From: Burkholderia cenocepacia
GTDB taxonomy: Bacteria; Pseudomonadota; Gammaproteobacteria; Burkholderiales; Burkholderiaceae
DNA: 64,000 nt
Assembly (NCBI RefSeq): GCF_900446215.1
Contig: NZ_UAQZ01000014.1
Coordinates: forward strand, 372,001 to 436,000
Direction: 5' to 3'
Under the pieces are notes generated by a model. The model saw only the letters and a list, made by a program, of their open reading frames with translations, did not search any database and was not told where the DNA came from. The first letter of the stretch is position 1; the number at the start of each line of letters is the position of its first letter. This document shows positions 43,081 to 53,411 of the stretch, one piece after another. The translations under genes were made by a program, and so were the position numbers.

Positions 43081-43290
43081 AAATGCATAAGGGGGTTACA
43101 GGCTATCCTGCAACCTGGCCGGCACAATTGGGCTTGTACCCAACGCTAGCGACGCGGATACAACTTCCTGCGGCAGATCAGGGTTCAGAGCGAAGGTCCC
43201 GTTATTTAACTATAATCGGCAACGGTACTGCCACCTCCGCGGGAAAAATACTTCGCTGCGTCGCGGTCTGGCCAGCTAGTTAGGAGGAGC
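43081..43290. other. Short gap after the integrase remnant
   Basis: About 210 bp. No gene or strong structure seen; TATAAT-like text (CTATAATCGG) occurs near 43209 but no transcript can be linked to it. Confidence 0.3.
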
Positions 43291-44844
43291 TCATGTCGCA
43301 TCGACATAGCGGTCAAGGAAAGAGAACTCACTCACAACCGCATCGCTGAACCAAAACTTACGCTCCTCGGTCCTGCTGCCGCTCCCCCAACCTGAACCGT
43401 GGAGCGACGACGCCAGAGCTGCCCGAGCAAATCCGGCCATCTTCTGCAGCTTTGGACCGGATTGGGTCACAAATCCTAATGGCACGTTATACCTGTCGGC
43501 ACTCGGCACCGCCCATTGGTACGTTGCTGCGCCGTATATGCCAGGGATGAGCAAGACCTCGACGCACTCTTGCTTCGGTTGGTATGGACTCAGGAACACG
43601 CGGTTGAAACCTCCGTCAAGCAGATGGCGTGCGCGCTTAACGAGGCGATCCCTGTTCTCATTCTGGTGGCAGGGAGCAATGGCGACGATCTCCAACGGTA
43701 AACCCAAACCGTCCTTGAGGGCGCCTCGGATGCCGTTGACTAGGTCTAGGACCAAACTCGTGCGCCCCCATAATTCGGAGTCTGGAATCACCCAGAAGAT
43801 GGCCTTCGGGAGTTCTTCATTAGCCGACCTCTTGATTACCGCGAGTGCCTTGCGCAATCCGATTAAGAAACGCGACTGGCATTTGGGCATGTAGAGGGCA
43901 CCAAGGAGCGCTTGGCTCTTGCCGGAGTCGTACACCTCGCCGTTTGCCTGTCCATGCACTTCGTGGATGTATCGTCCAAAGTCGATTGCGGGGTCCTTGC
44001 GCAGCCCGATCCGTCCGTCGTGTTTGACAAATGCAGTCTTCTCCTCAACGGCCGATTGCGCCAGCATATAGCGACCAAGCAGCTCATCGTCGAAGCGTTC
44101 GATAAAGGCACGCAGGTGGTCGGAGCGGGTTGACAGCGTTGCGATCCGGTCGGCGGTAAGGGTCCGCACCAGAGAGCGCAGCGACTCGGGCAGGAGTTCG
44201 AGCTGCGCGTCGATTTCAAATTCGACGTTACCCTCGACGTCCACTTCGAAGTGCACCGGAAGCGGAACACTGAATGGGCGCCCGGCGCGGATCTCGTCCA
44301 CCTTATAACAGGCGTAAGCACGCCGATTTTCATCTTCTAGTTCGAAGCGTTCAATGTCGAGGAAGTGTTTGTGAAACGCCGCTTCTGCACGATCAATGGT
44401 GTTGCCCGCAGCGGGATCGTCCGCGCTCCACTTCAGTTCTAGGGCATTGTCCCAGTAGCTGCCCGACAGTGCCTTGGGCAGTGGCGTATAGCTCAACAAC
44501 TCGAATACGGGGCGGCTTTGCCGCTCTGCGATCTTCGTGAAGCGCGGCAGTCCATCTGATGATGCCGTGAAGCGTGACTCGGCATAGGAAGTCAGCGAGA
44601 TGCGGCCGTTCGCCTCTCCGACAAGACCTTCTTCCCTCAGGAGTTCAAGCAGATCCCGAAATTCGCTTGCGGAGAGGCCGAAGTACTCCCGCAATGCGCC
44701 AACCTCCAGAGGACCGCTCAGGTGCAGCAAACGCACCGCGAAATCCGTCATGACAGGAACTTGGCGGTCGATGGTGACATGGCAGCGCACGTTGAACAGT
44801 TGCGCCGGAATCGCCACTGCGACAGTGTTAAAACGCTCACGCAT
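43291..44844 (-). CDS. Uncharacterised 517-residue defence-operon protein
   Basis: I do not recognise the family. Residues 33-90 look like a winged helix (DFAVRLLHLSGPLEVGALREYFGLSASEFRDLLELLREEGLVG). The middle is acidic and helical; the C-terminal half has alternating strands and helices (ALPKAIFWVIPDSELWGRTSLVLDLVNGIRG; LEIVAIAPCHQNENRDRL; CVEVLLIPGIYGAATYQWAVP), resembling a nucleotide-binding or nuclease fold without a diagnostic motif. Its ATG lies 8 bases inside the end of the NERD-kinase-helicase gene, so the two are translationally coupled and probably form one system. Last gene of the operon. A DNA-binding adaptor or effector role is inferred. Confidence 0.7.
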   Translation of the reverse strand: MRERFNTVAVAIPAQLFNVRCHVTIDRQVPVMTDFAVRLLHLSGPLEVGALREYFGLSASEFRDLLELLREEGLVGEANGRISLTSYAESRFTASSDGLPRFTKIAERQSRPVFELLSYTPLPKALSGSYWDNALELKWSADDPAAGNTIDRAEAAFHKHFLDIERFELEDENRRAYACYKVDEIRAGRPFSVPLPVHFEVDVEGNVEFEIDAQLELLPESLRSLVRTLTADRIATLSTRSDHLRAFIERFDDELLGRYMLAQSAVEEKTAFVKHDGRIGLRKDPAIDFGRYIHEVHGQANGEVYDSGKSQALLGALYMPKCQSRFLIGLRKALAVIKRSANEELPKAIFWVIPDSELWGRTSLVLDLVNGIRGALKDGLGLPLEIVAIAPCHQNENRDRLVKRARHLLDGGFNRVFLSPYQPKQECVEVLLIPGIYGAATYQWAVPSADRYNVPLGFVTQSGPKLQKMAGFARAALASSLHGSGWGSGSRTEERKFWFSDAVVSEFSFLDRYVDAT

Positions 44845-47800
44845 TGGACAGACTCCGCTTCAGTTCTTTGGATGGCACGAACTTGGCCAGTTGTTGCTCC
44901 GCGAGGCGCTCGACTTCGTCGAGCACCCGTTTCATCGGCGTGGTCGTCCGAGACCGCCACATGGCCGACGAGCTGACGATCACCAGTCGGTCCTTTGATC
45001 GGGACATGGCTACGTTGATGCGCTCTGGATCACTCAAAAAGCCAACGTGCTCGCTGGTGTCGTTGCGTACCACCGACAGCACGATGATACGGTTCTCCTT
45101 GCCCTGATAGCTATCCACTGTGCCCACGGTGAAGCGGTCACGAAGCCCGGAGGCCCATTCTGCCTGCTCGAGCTTCTTCCGGATCAGGTCGCGCTGATCG
45201 GAGTACATGGCGATGATACCGATGATGGGCTCGTTTTCGCCGTCTTTCGACTGGACCTGCTCTAAGAACCCCGGCGACGTCAGAATGGCCCGAACCACTT
45301 CCACGACGGCCAAGGCTTCTTGGTTGTTCACGAGTGCACCTTCGTGGGTGCCGGCTGAGCGGTGAAACGCCTCGCGTCCTTGGTCTTGGGTGTCGACCCA
45401 CACAACCTGCGAGGCGAGAAATGATGGTAGCTTCTCGTACTCTTGGCCCGGTGGTTCTCGTCCGACCTCGAGTGCGTCTGCATAGAAGCAGTGTGATACG
45501 AGCTGGCTGATATGCTCTGCCATGCGGTACTGCACGCGCAATGTTCGGCCGACCGACTGGCCGTAATTCGAAGAAAACGCGCGCTGAAAGTTGTTTATCC
45601 GCCGGAATTCCTTGCGCGGCATTCCGAGCAAGGCCGATGCTCGATCTTCGACAGCTCGCGGGTAAGACGGCGGCAACTGTAAATGATCGCCTACCAGCAG
45701 CACGCGCTTGCCAGCTTGCATAGCAACAACGAGCTCCATCGGCGATGCGCGTGCAGCTTCGTCCACGATGACCCAGTCGTAGGGAACTTCTGTGATACCC
45801 AGCGCCTGCTTGCCCACGCCTACGCAGGTGCCCGCCACAACGCTGGAGCTGCGCGCGAGGAAAGCAGTGTAGTTGGAGCGCGGGCTGCGCAGCACCTGTG
45901 AGAACTCCGTGGAGAGGCGAGCGATCTGCTCCAGCCGAGCACACTTAGCCGGGCTCGGCGAGCCGTGCTGATGAGCCAACGCCTCTAGTTTGTCATCCAG
46001 AAGATCGCGGAGGTTGGCCGCTTCATCGTCGGCGGATGCATGAATTCCAAACTGGCGCTCCGCGACCTCGACAAACACCTGGCTGAGCCGACGCAGATGC
46101 TCCTCGGCCGAGGCATCCTCGCCATCTGCCTCATCAATTGCGCGTATGAGGCGGTCGATGCTTTGAAGTAACGGGCCCAGCGTAGTATGAAGCTCCGTCG
46201 CAGCGCGCACATAGCCTTCCGGAAGACCCATGGCGACGCCGACCGTTCGCACTCGGTCCTTGATCTCCGCGTCAAAACTCTCGCGGTACCGCTGGCGCAG
46301 CGAATCTTCCTGGACGCTACGGAGGCCAGGCGACACCATCGATTGCAAGCCAACGCGTACCATCGACACATCCATATTCGACGCCCGAAGCGAACCAGCC
46401 ACCTTATCCATGGCATTGTTCACAGCTTCATGTGATTGGCTGACAAGCAAGATATTGTGAGCAAGCCCTCGCGACAACAGCAAGTGGACGAACGACGCGA
46501 TGAACTTGGTTTTCCCAGTACCGGGCGGCCCTTGCAGTAACGAGATTGGGCCGTAGGACAAAGCGATCCGAAGCGCCTCTTCCTGGGACTCGTTCAAGTC
46601 GTAGCTGCCGAGGTCGCCTAGATCGATTGCAACGTCGTGATTTGGCATCCGTTCGGTATCCGGATCGAAGTAGTCAACCAGTGAGGGAATGAGACCACCG
46701 CCCGCGAGCACCCGCTTCATCGCCGCGACCCGCCGTTCGGAAGCCACTTTTTCAAAGGTGCCTCGCACGTGCAGGACGTCACCCGCCTTCGGCGAGAAAC
46801 GCATGCTTTTGGCACGCACCCGCATTACGTTACGCCCGATGTCGGGTGAGACCCATCCGACGGTGTACCAGCGGTCGCCACCGTCCATGGCGTCCACCCC
46901 ACGCTCCAGCAGCTCGATGCCCTCGTCCTCCGAAAAGTCGAGCACACCGCCCTCACAATCGAAGTAGATGATCCACTCATCGCTTTGTGGCGGTGATTGT
47001 CTCGCACCATTCCGAACGGTGATCTTCGTGACGTTCATCTCATCTGTGTCGGACAACGCGGTCCAAAGTGCCGTGGCGGACACCTGCTGCAGGGGCGTGC
47101 TCTCGGACAGACGGGCATACGGATCGGCACTGAGTCCTTTGACGACCGTCTCGCCGCCCTCCAGTTCATCCGTGGCGTTCGCGATGTAGTGCTGATACAG
47201 CAGACCAGCCAGCGCGGTGACGTCTGCCTCCTCTGCAAAGGTGACGTGTATCTCTGCATTTAGCGAGAATGTCTTGCGCCGGTGAGCACTGACAAAATCG
47301 ATGTGGTCGATCGCCTTGACTGCGGCGTCAAGTACGACATCTTCTTCTGGGTCGTACTTGATGTAGAGATCTTGCCGCGTTCCGACCATGTTGAATCGCA
47401 GGTGTCCAGTCTCCGCATGCCTTGTCGCGCGCACCGAATACTCGCCATTGTTAGAGATGAGGTCCAGTGATGGAGGACCACCACGGCCGCGGCGCTTGAG
47501 GGTAATCTTGAGCGTCGGGACCGAGCGCGGTTTAGGGTGAAGCTCGTCCTGTAGCGTTTCAGCTAGTAGATCCAGCGGCGGCAGCGCATCCACCAATTCG
47601 ACGGCCCGAGCCACGTCGCTTCGTGTCACCTCGAAGTCTTCGGGCAACAGGGTCAGGACGAGCATGCACACGGCAAACGCGTCGCGGTGTAGTGGGGATG
47701 CACTCTCCAGAGTCGGCGGCACCGTGCCGACGGTGATCCCTTCGTCTCCATCAGCGCTCAGGTCTGGTATGTCCACTAGCACGACCCGAGGCGTTTCATC

Positions 47801-49708
47801 CCCCGTGATCTGCGGTACGATGATGTTGTCTGCTTTCACGTCACCGTGGGACAGCCCCAAGATGTGGAGCCGTCGCACGGCATTGAGCACGGCATGCGCC
47901 ACGAGCGCACGTTGCCGCCCCTCCGGGTCGGTCTCCAACCACTCGGTGAGCGTTTGACCTTCCGTCCATCGCGTGACCAGCACCAGTCCGAACGCGTTCA
48001 GGCCGAAATCCATAACCTCAGGGGCGGCGTCGAAGCCAGACTGCCGCAGCGATCTCGCTCGCTGTAGGAAAGAGAGCAGCCGCAGGTTGCGCGCCAGATA
48101 CTTCGGGTCATACTTGAGCTGCGGCCAGCACTTCACTAGGACGCGGTCGCCACTCCTCTCCGATTCGTAGACCATCTTGGTGGGGCCAGGCGAGATCACG
48201 CGCTTGGCCATGAGAGTCATCGGGCCAGCCTCGGTCTCGTAGACCTGGAAGTCTTCAGCGCAGACGTCCGGCCCCGCATCGACGGCCAAGCAGGCGTTCA
48301 ACGCATCGAGTGCATCAGAAGCGTTGCGGTAACGCGCTTCGGGATCAAGTTCCATGGCCTTAGCGTACCAAGGCATCAGCGCTGGGAAGTTGAGCGGAAC
48401 GGTGTCGTTGTAGACGGGCACGGCATTAATACGCTCCAGCTCGCGGCCTTCTAGCATCTCGTAGATCAGGACGCCCAGCAGGAAGACGTCGCGGGCGAAC
48501 GGATCGCCCGAGCGAACCTGTGCGGCGACGCCTTCGTCTTCGGGTAGTTCGATGGACCCGGTCTCCAGCTCAACGCGATGGATACCGACGGTCTGGGCTT
48601 GCGGGACGCGCGCGGCTGCAAACGTAGATAGAATCACGCGGGACGGTTCGAGCACCCACAGCGTGCGGTTGGTGATGTCGCGGTGAGCAATCGCCAGCGC
48701 GTGCAGCTTCGAGAAGCGAGCTAGGATACTTTTTGCCAATGAGCATCGATCTTGCTCGCTCATGGCGCTGTTGCGGGCTAGGTGCTCGGAGAGGCGTTCG
48801 ATGCCGGTAGGAAGACGGTATGCCTCGACGAAGTTGGTGGTGATGTCGTCCGCCGTCGCTGAGCCGATAGGCTCAAGTAGGTCCTCGTGCAATTCAGGCG
48901 CTTGGACGCGCAGAGTCTCATTTAGGCGCAACTCGCGAAGGCCGATAGTCTGACGCTCAACGGTGGAGGTACCGCCAGTGGCGAGTTCTTCAAAGTTCCA
49001 CTTTCGCAGCAGCGCCTTTGAGCTCCGACTCTCTTGGTGCTCGGCTAGGAACTCCGACCAGATCTTACGTGGATGGATGTAGTCTGCTTGGTCGTCGATC
49101 TGCTCAAAGCCATGCAAGACTGTGCGGCGTTTGAGCACCGCCGGGTTGGACGCAGAAAAAATGGTGTTGTACTGCTGGCGCTGAGGCAGGGGGTCCGCCG
49201 ACCGATAGTTCCACGTCGGCGGGATGTCAGGAAAGCGTCTCGTGTAGCGTGTAGCATCGGACGCGGCATGCACGAAATCGGGGAGCGTCGCGATGAAACG
49301 GCGCTGCTCGTCCGGAAAGTTGATCAACCGGCACTTGGGATGGCACAGGACTACGAGTGACTCAACGAAGGGCAACTTGAGGGATGAGTTCTTCTCCTGA
49401 ACGAACTTCCTTAAAGCGCGGGCCTTGTTGTCCGTGGTATTTACCGGCGACGGCATAGGGTCACCGCGATGAAACCACTGACCTGACGAATACTCAATGT
49501 CGCCGGACCAGTTCTTCAGTTCGACTACCAAGATTCGATTGTTCGTCAACAGCAGCAGGTCGATGTCCAGTGGCTGTTTGGAGCCACGAACGAGCAGCCG
49601 GAATGCTGCATAGGCACCCCAGTCGCGAGGCAATTTCGCTTCAAGCTCGCGCAAGGCGGCATGCTCGACCTCCAGCACACCTCGTGGGCTGAGATAGTTG
49701 ATTCGCAC
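44837..49708 (-). CDS. NERD nuclease - double kinase - SF1 helicase protein
   Basis: About 1623 residues (GTG at 49708; a TTG at 49741 is possible). Domains in order: NERD nuclease (about 5-110; Asp50, Glu63, Lys65 in DIDLLLL…VVELKNW); a kinase-like domain (about 270-480) with HRD near 344 but a degenerate activation segment; a second kinase (about 490-740) keeping VLVKCW, HGDVKADN near 621 and VDIPD; then a UPF1/DNA2-like SF1 helicase with Walker A GPPGTGKTK near 1060, DEAARAS near 1313, GDHLQLPPS, YQGKE near 1534 and NVAMSRSKD. BREX PglW also joins NERD and kinase, and Nhi joins NERD and helicase; this protein combines all. Follows zorD on the same strand, 120 bp away. Confidence 0.85.
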   Translation of the reverse strand: MRINYLSPRGVLEVEHAALRELEAKLPRDWGAYAAFRLLVRGSKQPLDIDLLLLTNNRILVVELKNWSGDIEYSSGQWFHRGDPMPSPVNTTDNKARALRKFVQEKNSSLKLPFVESLVVLCHPKCRLINFPDEQRRFIATLPDFVHAASDATRYTRRFPDIPPTWNYRSADPLPQRQQYNTIFSASNPAVLKRRTVLHGFEQIDDQADYIHPRKIWSEFLAEHQESRSSKALLRKWNFEELATGGTSTVERQTIGLRELRLNETLRVQAPELHEDLLEPIGSATADDITTNFVEAYRLPTGIERLSEHLARNSAMSEQDRCSLAKSILARFSKLHALAIAHRDITNRTLWVLEPSRVILSTFAAARVPQAQTVGIHRVELETGSIELPEDEGVAAQVRSGDPFARDVFLLGVLIYEMLEGRELERINAVPVYNDTVPLNFPALMPWYAKAMELDPEARYRNASDALDALNACLAVDAGPDVCAEDFQVYETEAGPMTLMAKRVISPGPTKMVYESERSGDRVLVKCWPQLKYDPKYLARNLRLLSFLQRARSLRQSGFDAAPEVMDFGLNAFGLVLVTRWTEGQTLTEWLETDPEGRQRALVAHAVLNAVRRLHILGLSHGDVKADNIIVPQITGDETPRVVLVDIPDLSADGDEGITVGTVPPTLESASPLHRDAFAVCMLVLTLLPEDFEVTRSDVARAVELVDALPPLDLLAETLQDELHPKPRSVPTLKITLKRRGRGGPPSLDLISNNGEYSVRATRHAETGHLRFNMVGTRQDLYIKYDPEEDVVLDAAVKAIDHIDFVSAHRRKTFSLNAEIHVTFAEEADVTALAGLLYQHYIANATDELEGGETVVKGLSADPYARLSESTPLQQVSATALWTALSDTDEMNVTKITVRNGARQSPPQSDEWIIYFDCEGGVLDFSEDEGIELLERGVDAMDGGDRWYTVGWVSPDIGRNVMRVRAKSMRFSPKAGDVLHVRGTFEKVASERRVAAMKRVLAGGGLIPSLVDYFDPDTERMPNHDVAIDLGDLGSYDLNESQEEALRIALSYGPISLLQGPPGTGKTKFIASFVHLLLSRGLAHNILLVSQSHEAVNNAMDKVAGSLRASNMDVSMVRVGLQSMVSPGLRSVQEDSLRQRYRESFDAEIKDRVRTVGVAMGLPEGYVRAATELHTTLGPLLQSIDRLIRAIDEADGEDASAEEHLRRLSQVFVEVAERQFGIHASADDEAANLRDLLDDKLEALAHQHGSPSPAKCARLEQIARLSTEFSQVLRSPRSNYTAFLARSSSVVAGTCVGVGKQALGITEVPYDWVIVDEAARASPMELVVAMQAGKRVLLVGDHLQLPPSYPRAVEDRASALLGMPRKEFRRINNFQRAFSSNYGQSVGRTLRVQYRMAEHISQLVSHCFYADALEVGREPPGQEYEKLPSFLASQVVWVDTQDQGREAFHRSAGTHEGALVNNQEALAVVEVVRAILTSPGFLEQVQSKDGENEPIIGIIAMYSDQRDLIRKKLEQAEWASGLRDRFTVGTVDSYQGKENRIIVLSVVRNDTSEHVGFLSDPERINVAMSRSKDRLVIVSSSAMWRSRTTTPMKRVLDEVERLAEQQLAKFVPSKELKRSLSNA

Positions 49709-49828
49709 AGCTGAGACCCCCGGACTCTGATTTATTTGCAAACTGTCTATGTCGGACGGATCGCCGAGCCTCGCATTGTGGCACCGGGCTGACGAGTGTG
49801 TTCCACCGGTCGCGACATATTCTTCTCT

Positions 49829-51480
49829 TCACTGCGACCAGCCAGCCATTGCGAAGCGATCGAATTCACCTCTCTTAGTCGGGTGCTTCGAAAGTAAATC
49901 GACTAGATCACTCCCTTCGATCAACGTCACGTTCAGCAGTGACGCTTGCTGTCGGGCCGATTGATTGAACCGGCGATTGGTGGCTGCAATGAGTTGGAAC
50001 TCGACGCCCGGGTAGCGCGCGGAATAGGCCACGGAACCGGCCGCGACATCCTTGACAGCCTCCCAGCCCATCTCCTTACCCTCGACACCAGAGCTCTTGC
50101 ATTGGATGAGCGCGCCACGATTGCCTTTGATTGCAACGATGTCCACACCGCCATCCCCCGTCTTCGGCGTCTTGATTGTTCGCGAGTAACCTTGCTTGCT
50201 CCACAGCAACGCGCAAAAGGACTCGAATGCATCCGGTCCCAAGGAACCGACATCGACAGGATTAAAGAGATCTTCGCCAAATGGCGAACCACCACCCGGC
50301 GCTTCGATGTCAGCGAAGTCAGATGGGGTCACATCGCCGACCCCATTCAGCATGTCATAGGACAGCGCGCGCTTCCGTTCAAGCAACACGTCCAGCTTCT
50401 CGTCGAAAGTCACGAAGTCGCCGCCAACCACAACGGGGTAGTAGACGTACACATCCTTTTGCTGCCCAATTCGATACGCGCGGTCAGTGGCTTGGTCTTC
50501 CTTCGCGGGGTTCCATGTGCGCGTGTAGTGAATGACATGATTGGCAGCCTGGATGTTGACTCCGAAGCCGACTGCAAGAGGGGAAAGAATGATCACGCCG
50601 AAACCAGGATTTTGCTGATAAGCCGTTATACGGGTTTGGCGACTACTTGCGGCCCCGGATTCGGTCGAGGTATCACCGTTGATCACGTCTGGCACGAATC
50701 CGAACACCTCAGATATGGCGCGTTGAATGACGCGCTGTAAGTCCCGGAACTCGCAGAAGACGATGACCTTGTCGCCAGATCCCGACGCCTCGATTTCCCT
50801 GAGCCGCCGCAGCATCCAGTCCATCTTGGGCGACGCCTTCTTGATGGTCTCGACGGATTCATCGCTGGTGGCAATATGACCGGGAGGCCGCGGATCAGAG
50901 CAAAGGCGGCGCAGGTATTGCAGCAGACCTAAAGGCGATTGCAGCCCACTACCCTGCCCTTGCCCACGTGATTTGAACTGAGCCACCGCATCCGCGTAGA
51001 GCGCCCGCTGGCGAGCGGAAAGCGGCAGCTTGCGACAGCCCTCATGCAAGATCTTCTTAGGCAGGTCCTTCGCGACCTCGGCTTTGGTGCGACGCAGCTT
51101 CTGTGGCTCGATAAGGCCGCGCAGCTCTTCAATGCGCGCCTTCTCGTCGTCGGTCTCCACCTCGATGGGCCTGCGGTATTTGCTGCCGAAGTCCTTCAAC
51201 GAACCTAGCAAGCCAGGCTGCACAAAATCGAATAGGCACCACAGATCAGCCAACGTGTTCTCGACGGGCGTGCCGGTGCATGCGATCTTCAGTCTGGCGT
51301 TCTGCTTCTTGGCGGCCCGCGTCACCATCGCGTTGGGGTTCTTGATCTTTTGGGCCTCGTCGCAAACCATGACCGACCACTTCTGCGCAGCTAAGGAGAA
51401 TTCCAGGTCGCGCAATGTCTCATAGGTCGTCAGCACCACGTTTGCCGAACCGAGCCAGTCCGATGCTAAGAGCTTGGGCG
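49829..51480 (-). pseudogene. zorD: zorD fragment 4: Snf2 C-terminal half plus Mrr-like nuclease
   Basis: About 550 codons. Begins PKLLASDWLGSANVVLTTYETL and carries the helicase box CDEAQKIKN, TGTPVENTLADLW, the C-lobe (KVIVFCEFRDLQRVIQ, ARTWNPAKEDQATDRAYRIGQ with H-Y-T-R context) and, at the end, a restriction-endonuclease-like domain with GDGGVDIVAIKG and ALIQCKSSG (D…QxK). This is the catalytic end of the type I Zorya effector. Its 5' end is cut by an IS407-like copy at 51481. Any protein from here would lack the Walker A motif. Joining across the IS restores frame. Confidence 0.85.
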
Positions 51481-51548
51481 TGACCTGCCCCCTGCAAACA
51501 GGGCCAGCCGGAGTCTAGTAAAGTTCGTTTTCGGAGAAGAAGACGAAC

Positions 51549-51812
51549 ATGAAGAAGCGCTTTACGGAACAGCAAATCATCGGGTTTCTGAAGGAAGCCG
51601 AGGCCGGTATGCCGGTCAAGGAACTGTGCAGGAAGCACGGGTTCAGTGATGCGTCGTTCTACACTTGGCGTGCGAAGTTCGGCGGCATGGAGGTCTCGGA
51701 AGCCCGCCGGCTCAAGAACCTCGAGGTGGAGAATGCCCGGCTGAAGAAGCTGCTGGCCGAAGCAATGCTCGATATGGAAGCGTTGAAGGTCGTCGTCAAG
51801 GGAAAGCCCTGA
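51549..51812 (+). CDS. IS407-like OrfA (helix-turn-helix subunit), copy 1
   Basis: 87 residues. The HTH (FTEQQIIGFLKEAEAGMPVKELCRKHG) and leucine-zipper tail (LKNLEVENARLKKLLAEAMLDMEAL) are those of IS3-family OrfA. Intact here, but its partner OrfB in this copy is frameshifted, so this copy cannot move by itself unless OrfAB is supplied by copy 2. Confidence 0.9.
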   Translation: MKKRFTEQQIIGFLKEAEAGMPVKELCRKHGFSDASFYTWRAKFGGMEVSEARRLKNLEVENARLKKLLAEAMLDMEALKVVVKGKP

Positions 51813-52668
51813 GCCCGCAAGCCAAACGCGAAGCAGTATCGGCGATTCGGGGAAGGTCAACATCTCCGAGCGCCGCGCCTGCCGGCTTGTCGGGCTTTCT
51901 CGCAGCGTGCTGCATTACGACGCGAAGCCAGACCACGAGAATGAGGTGCTAGCGGCGCGTCTGGTGGAGTTGGCACACGAACGTCGTCGATTCGGCTACC
52001 GCCGATTGCACGCCCTAGTGGAACGCGAAGGCACGCACGCCAATCACAAGCGCATCTATCGCCTGTACCGTGAGGCAGGGCTGGCTGTGCGGCGCCGTCG
52101 CAAGCGCCACGGCGTAATGATTGAGCGCGAGCAACTGGCATTGCCGGGCGCCCCCAACGAGGTGTGGTCAATCGATTTCGTGATGGATGCGCTTTCCAAC
52201 GGCCGGCGCGTGAAGTGCCTGACCGTCGTCGACGACTTCACGAAAGAGGCTGTCGACATCGTTGTCGACCATGGCATCTCAGGTTTGTATGTCGCTCGGG
52301 CATTGGACCGCGCAGCTCGCTTCCGTGGCTATCCCAAGGCGGTGCGAACAGACCAGGGCCCCGAATTTACGAGCCGCGCGCTTGACCAGTGGGCGTATGC
52401 GAACGGCGTCGCTCTGAAGTTGATTCAGGCGGGCAAGCCAACGCAGAATGCGTACATCGAATCGTTCAACGGCAAGTTCCGCGACGAATGCCTTAACGAG
52501 CACTGGTTCACGACGCTCGCGCATGCTCGGGCAGTCATCGCGGCATGGCGTCAGGACTACAACGAGCAAAGGCCGCACAGCGCACTGAACTACCTTGCGC
52601 CGTCAGAGTTTGCGGCGAAACATCGGGCAACCGCGGATACTCCTGCCGCTTTCCAGGAGTTGGTTTAA
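51803..52668 (+). pseudogene. IS407-like OrfB transposase, frameshifted
   Basis: DDE integrase-type transposase reached by -1 frameshift from orfA. A single G is missing near 51854 (four G instead of five in copy 2), so the first part (…VSAIRG) goes out of frame; from 51907 the frame continues correctly (LHYDAKPDHEN … SIDFVMDAL, KAVRTDQGPEF, ESFNGKFRDECL) to 52668. The catalytic core is present but separated from its N-terminal part. Confidence 0.88.
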
Positions 52669-52715
52669 AGGGACTTTGCTAGAAGCCCATTGGCCCTATT
52701 GATGGGGGCAGGTCA

Positions 52716-53330
52716 GACGAACCCGACTCAATCAACCCGTCATCAAGCGCGGACCTCGGCGCTCGCTTTGCCGCGACGTTCGGGCCATACAGCGTGAGGA
52801 CATCCATCGCTCCCTCAACGAAAAATTTCTCGATTTCGGCCTTCCAATTGTCCAGCAACGAAACGGGCGCGACGACCAAGAATGGATCGATGCGGGGCTC
52901 GATCTCAATCAGCGAGGCCATGAAGGCCAACAACTGAACGGTCTTTCCCAAACCCATGTCGTCGGCCAAGAGTGCGCCACGGCATACCGACGGCGAATTG
53001 CGCCACATATTTTGTAGCCAAGCTAAACCGTCTCGTTGATGGTCTTTGAGCTCAATATCGGGGCGTAGGCTCGATGGTATCGCGGGTGGCGCCTTATCCG
53101 CTGACAGATCTCCACGCCGCTCCTCGTAATCAAGTCCATCTACATTGGGCTTGACCACCAAGCCCTTGCGCTCGACCATCTTGCGAGCCGACTTGTCCTT
53201 GCCGGGAATGTAGTTGCCGCCTTTGACTTCTTCCTTAACCTTGCCGAGGGTTTCGAGAGCCTCCTTGGCCCAGCCCGTCGGCACCGGTCTCGGACACCCA
53301 GGAAAGGAAAAGCTCTCTCGCTTTTCCTGC
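52716..53330 (-). pseudogene. zorD: zorD fragment 3: Snf2 ATPase N-lobe
   Basis: About 205 codons flanked by two insertion sequences. It contains LKDHQRDGLAWLQNMW and Walker A ALLADDMGLGKTVQLLAF, then FLVVAPVSLLDNWKAEIEKFF. The upstream side joins in frame to fragment 2 (…VEQAEQ-EKRESFSFPG…) when the IS3-family element and one CTGC duplication are removed; the downstream side joins to fragment 4 when the IS407-like copy is removed. Confidence 0.85.
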
Positions 53331-53411
53331 TGACCCTAGCCCACAAAACTGTCCCATTTGAAAGTGGAAAATTCCGGCATGACGTTGTCATCGAGACCAG
53401 GAGGTCATGCC

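Larger units (their letters stand above)
51481..52715 (+). mobile_element. IS407-like element (IS3 family), copy 1, defective
   Basis: 1235 bp with terminal inverted repeats TGACCTGCCCCC. It is identical to the copy at 60029 as far as I can read except for one missing G in a G-run at about 51854, which breaks orfB. Flanks are GGCG on the left and GACG on the right, one mismatch from a 4-bp target duplication. Inserted in zorD in the opposite orientation to the gene. Confidence 0.9.
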
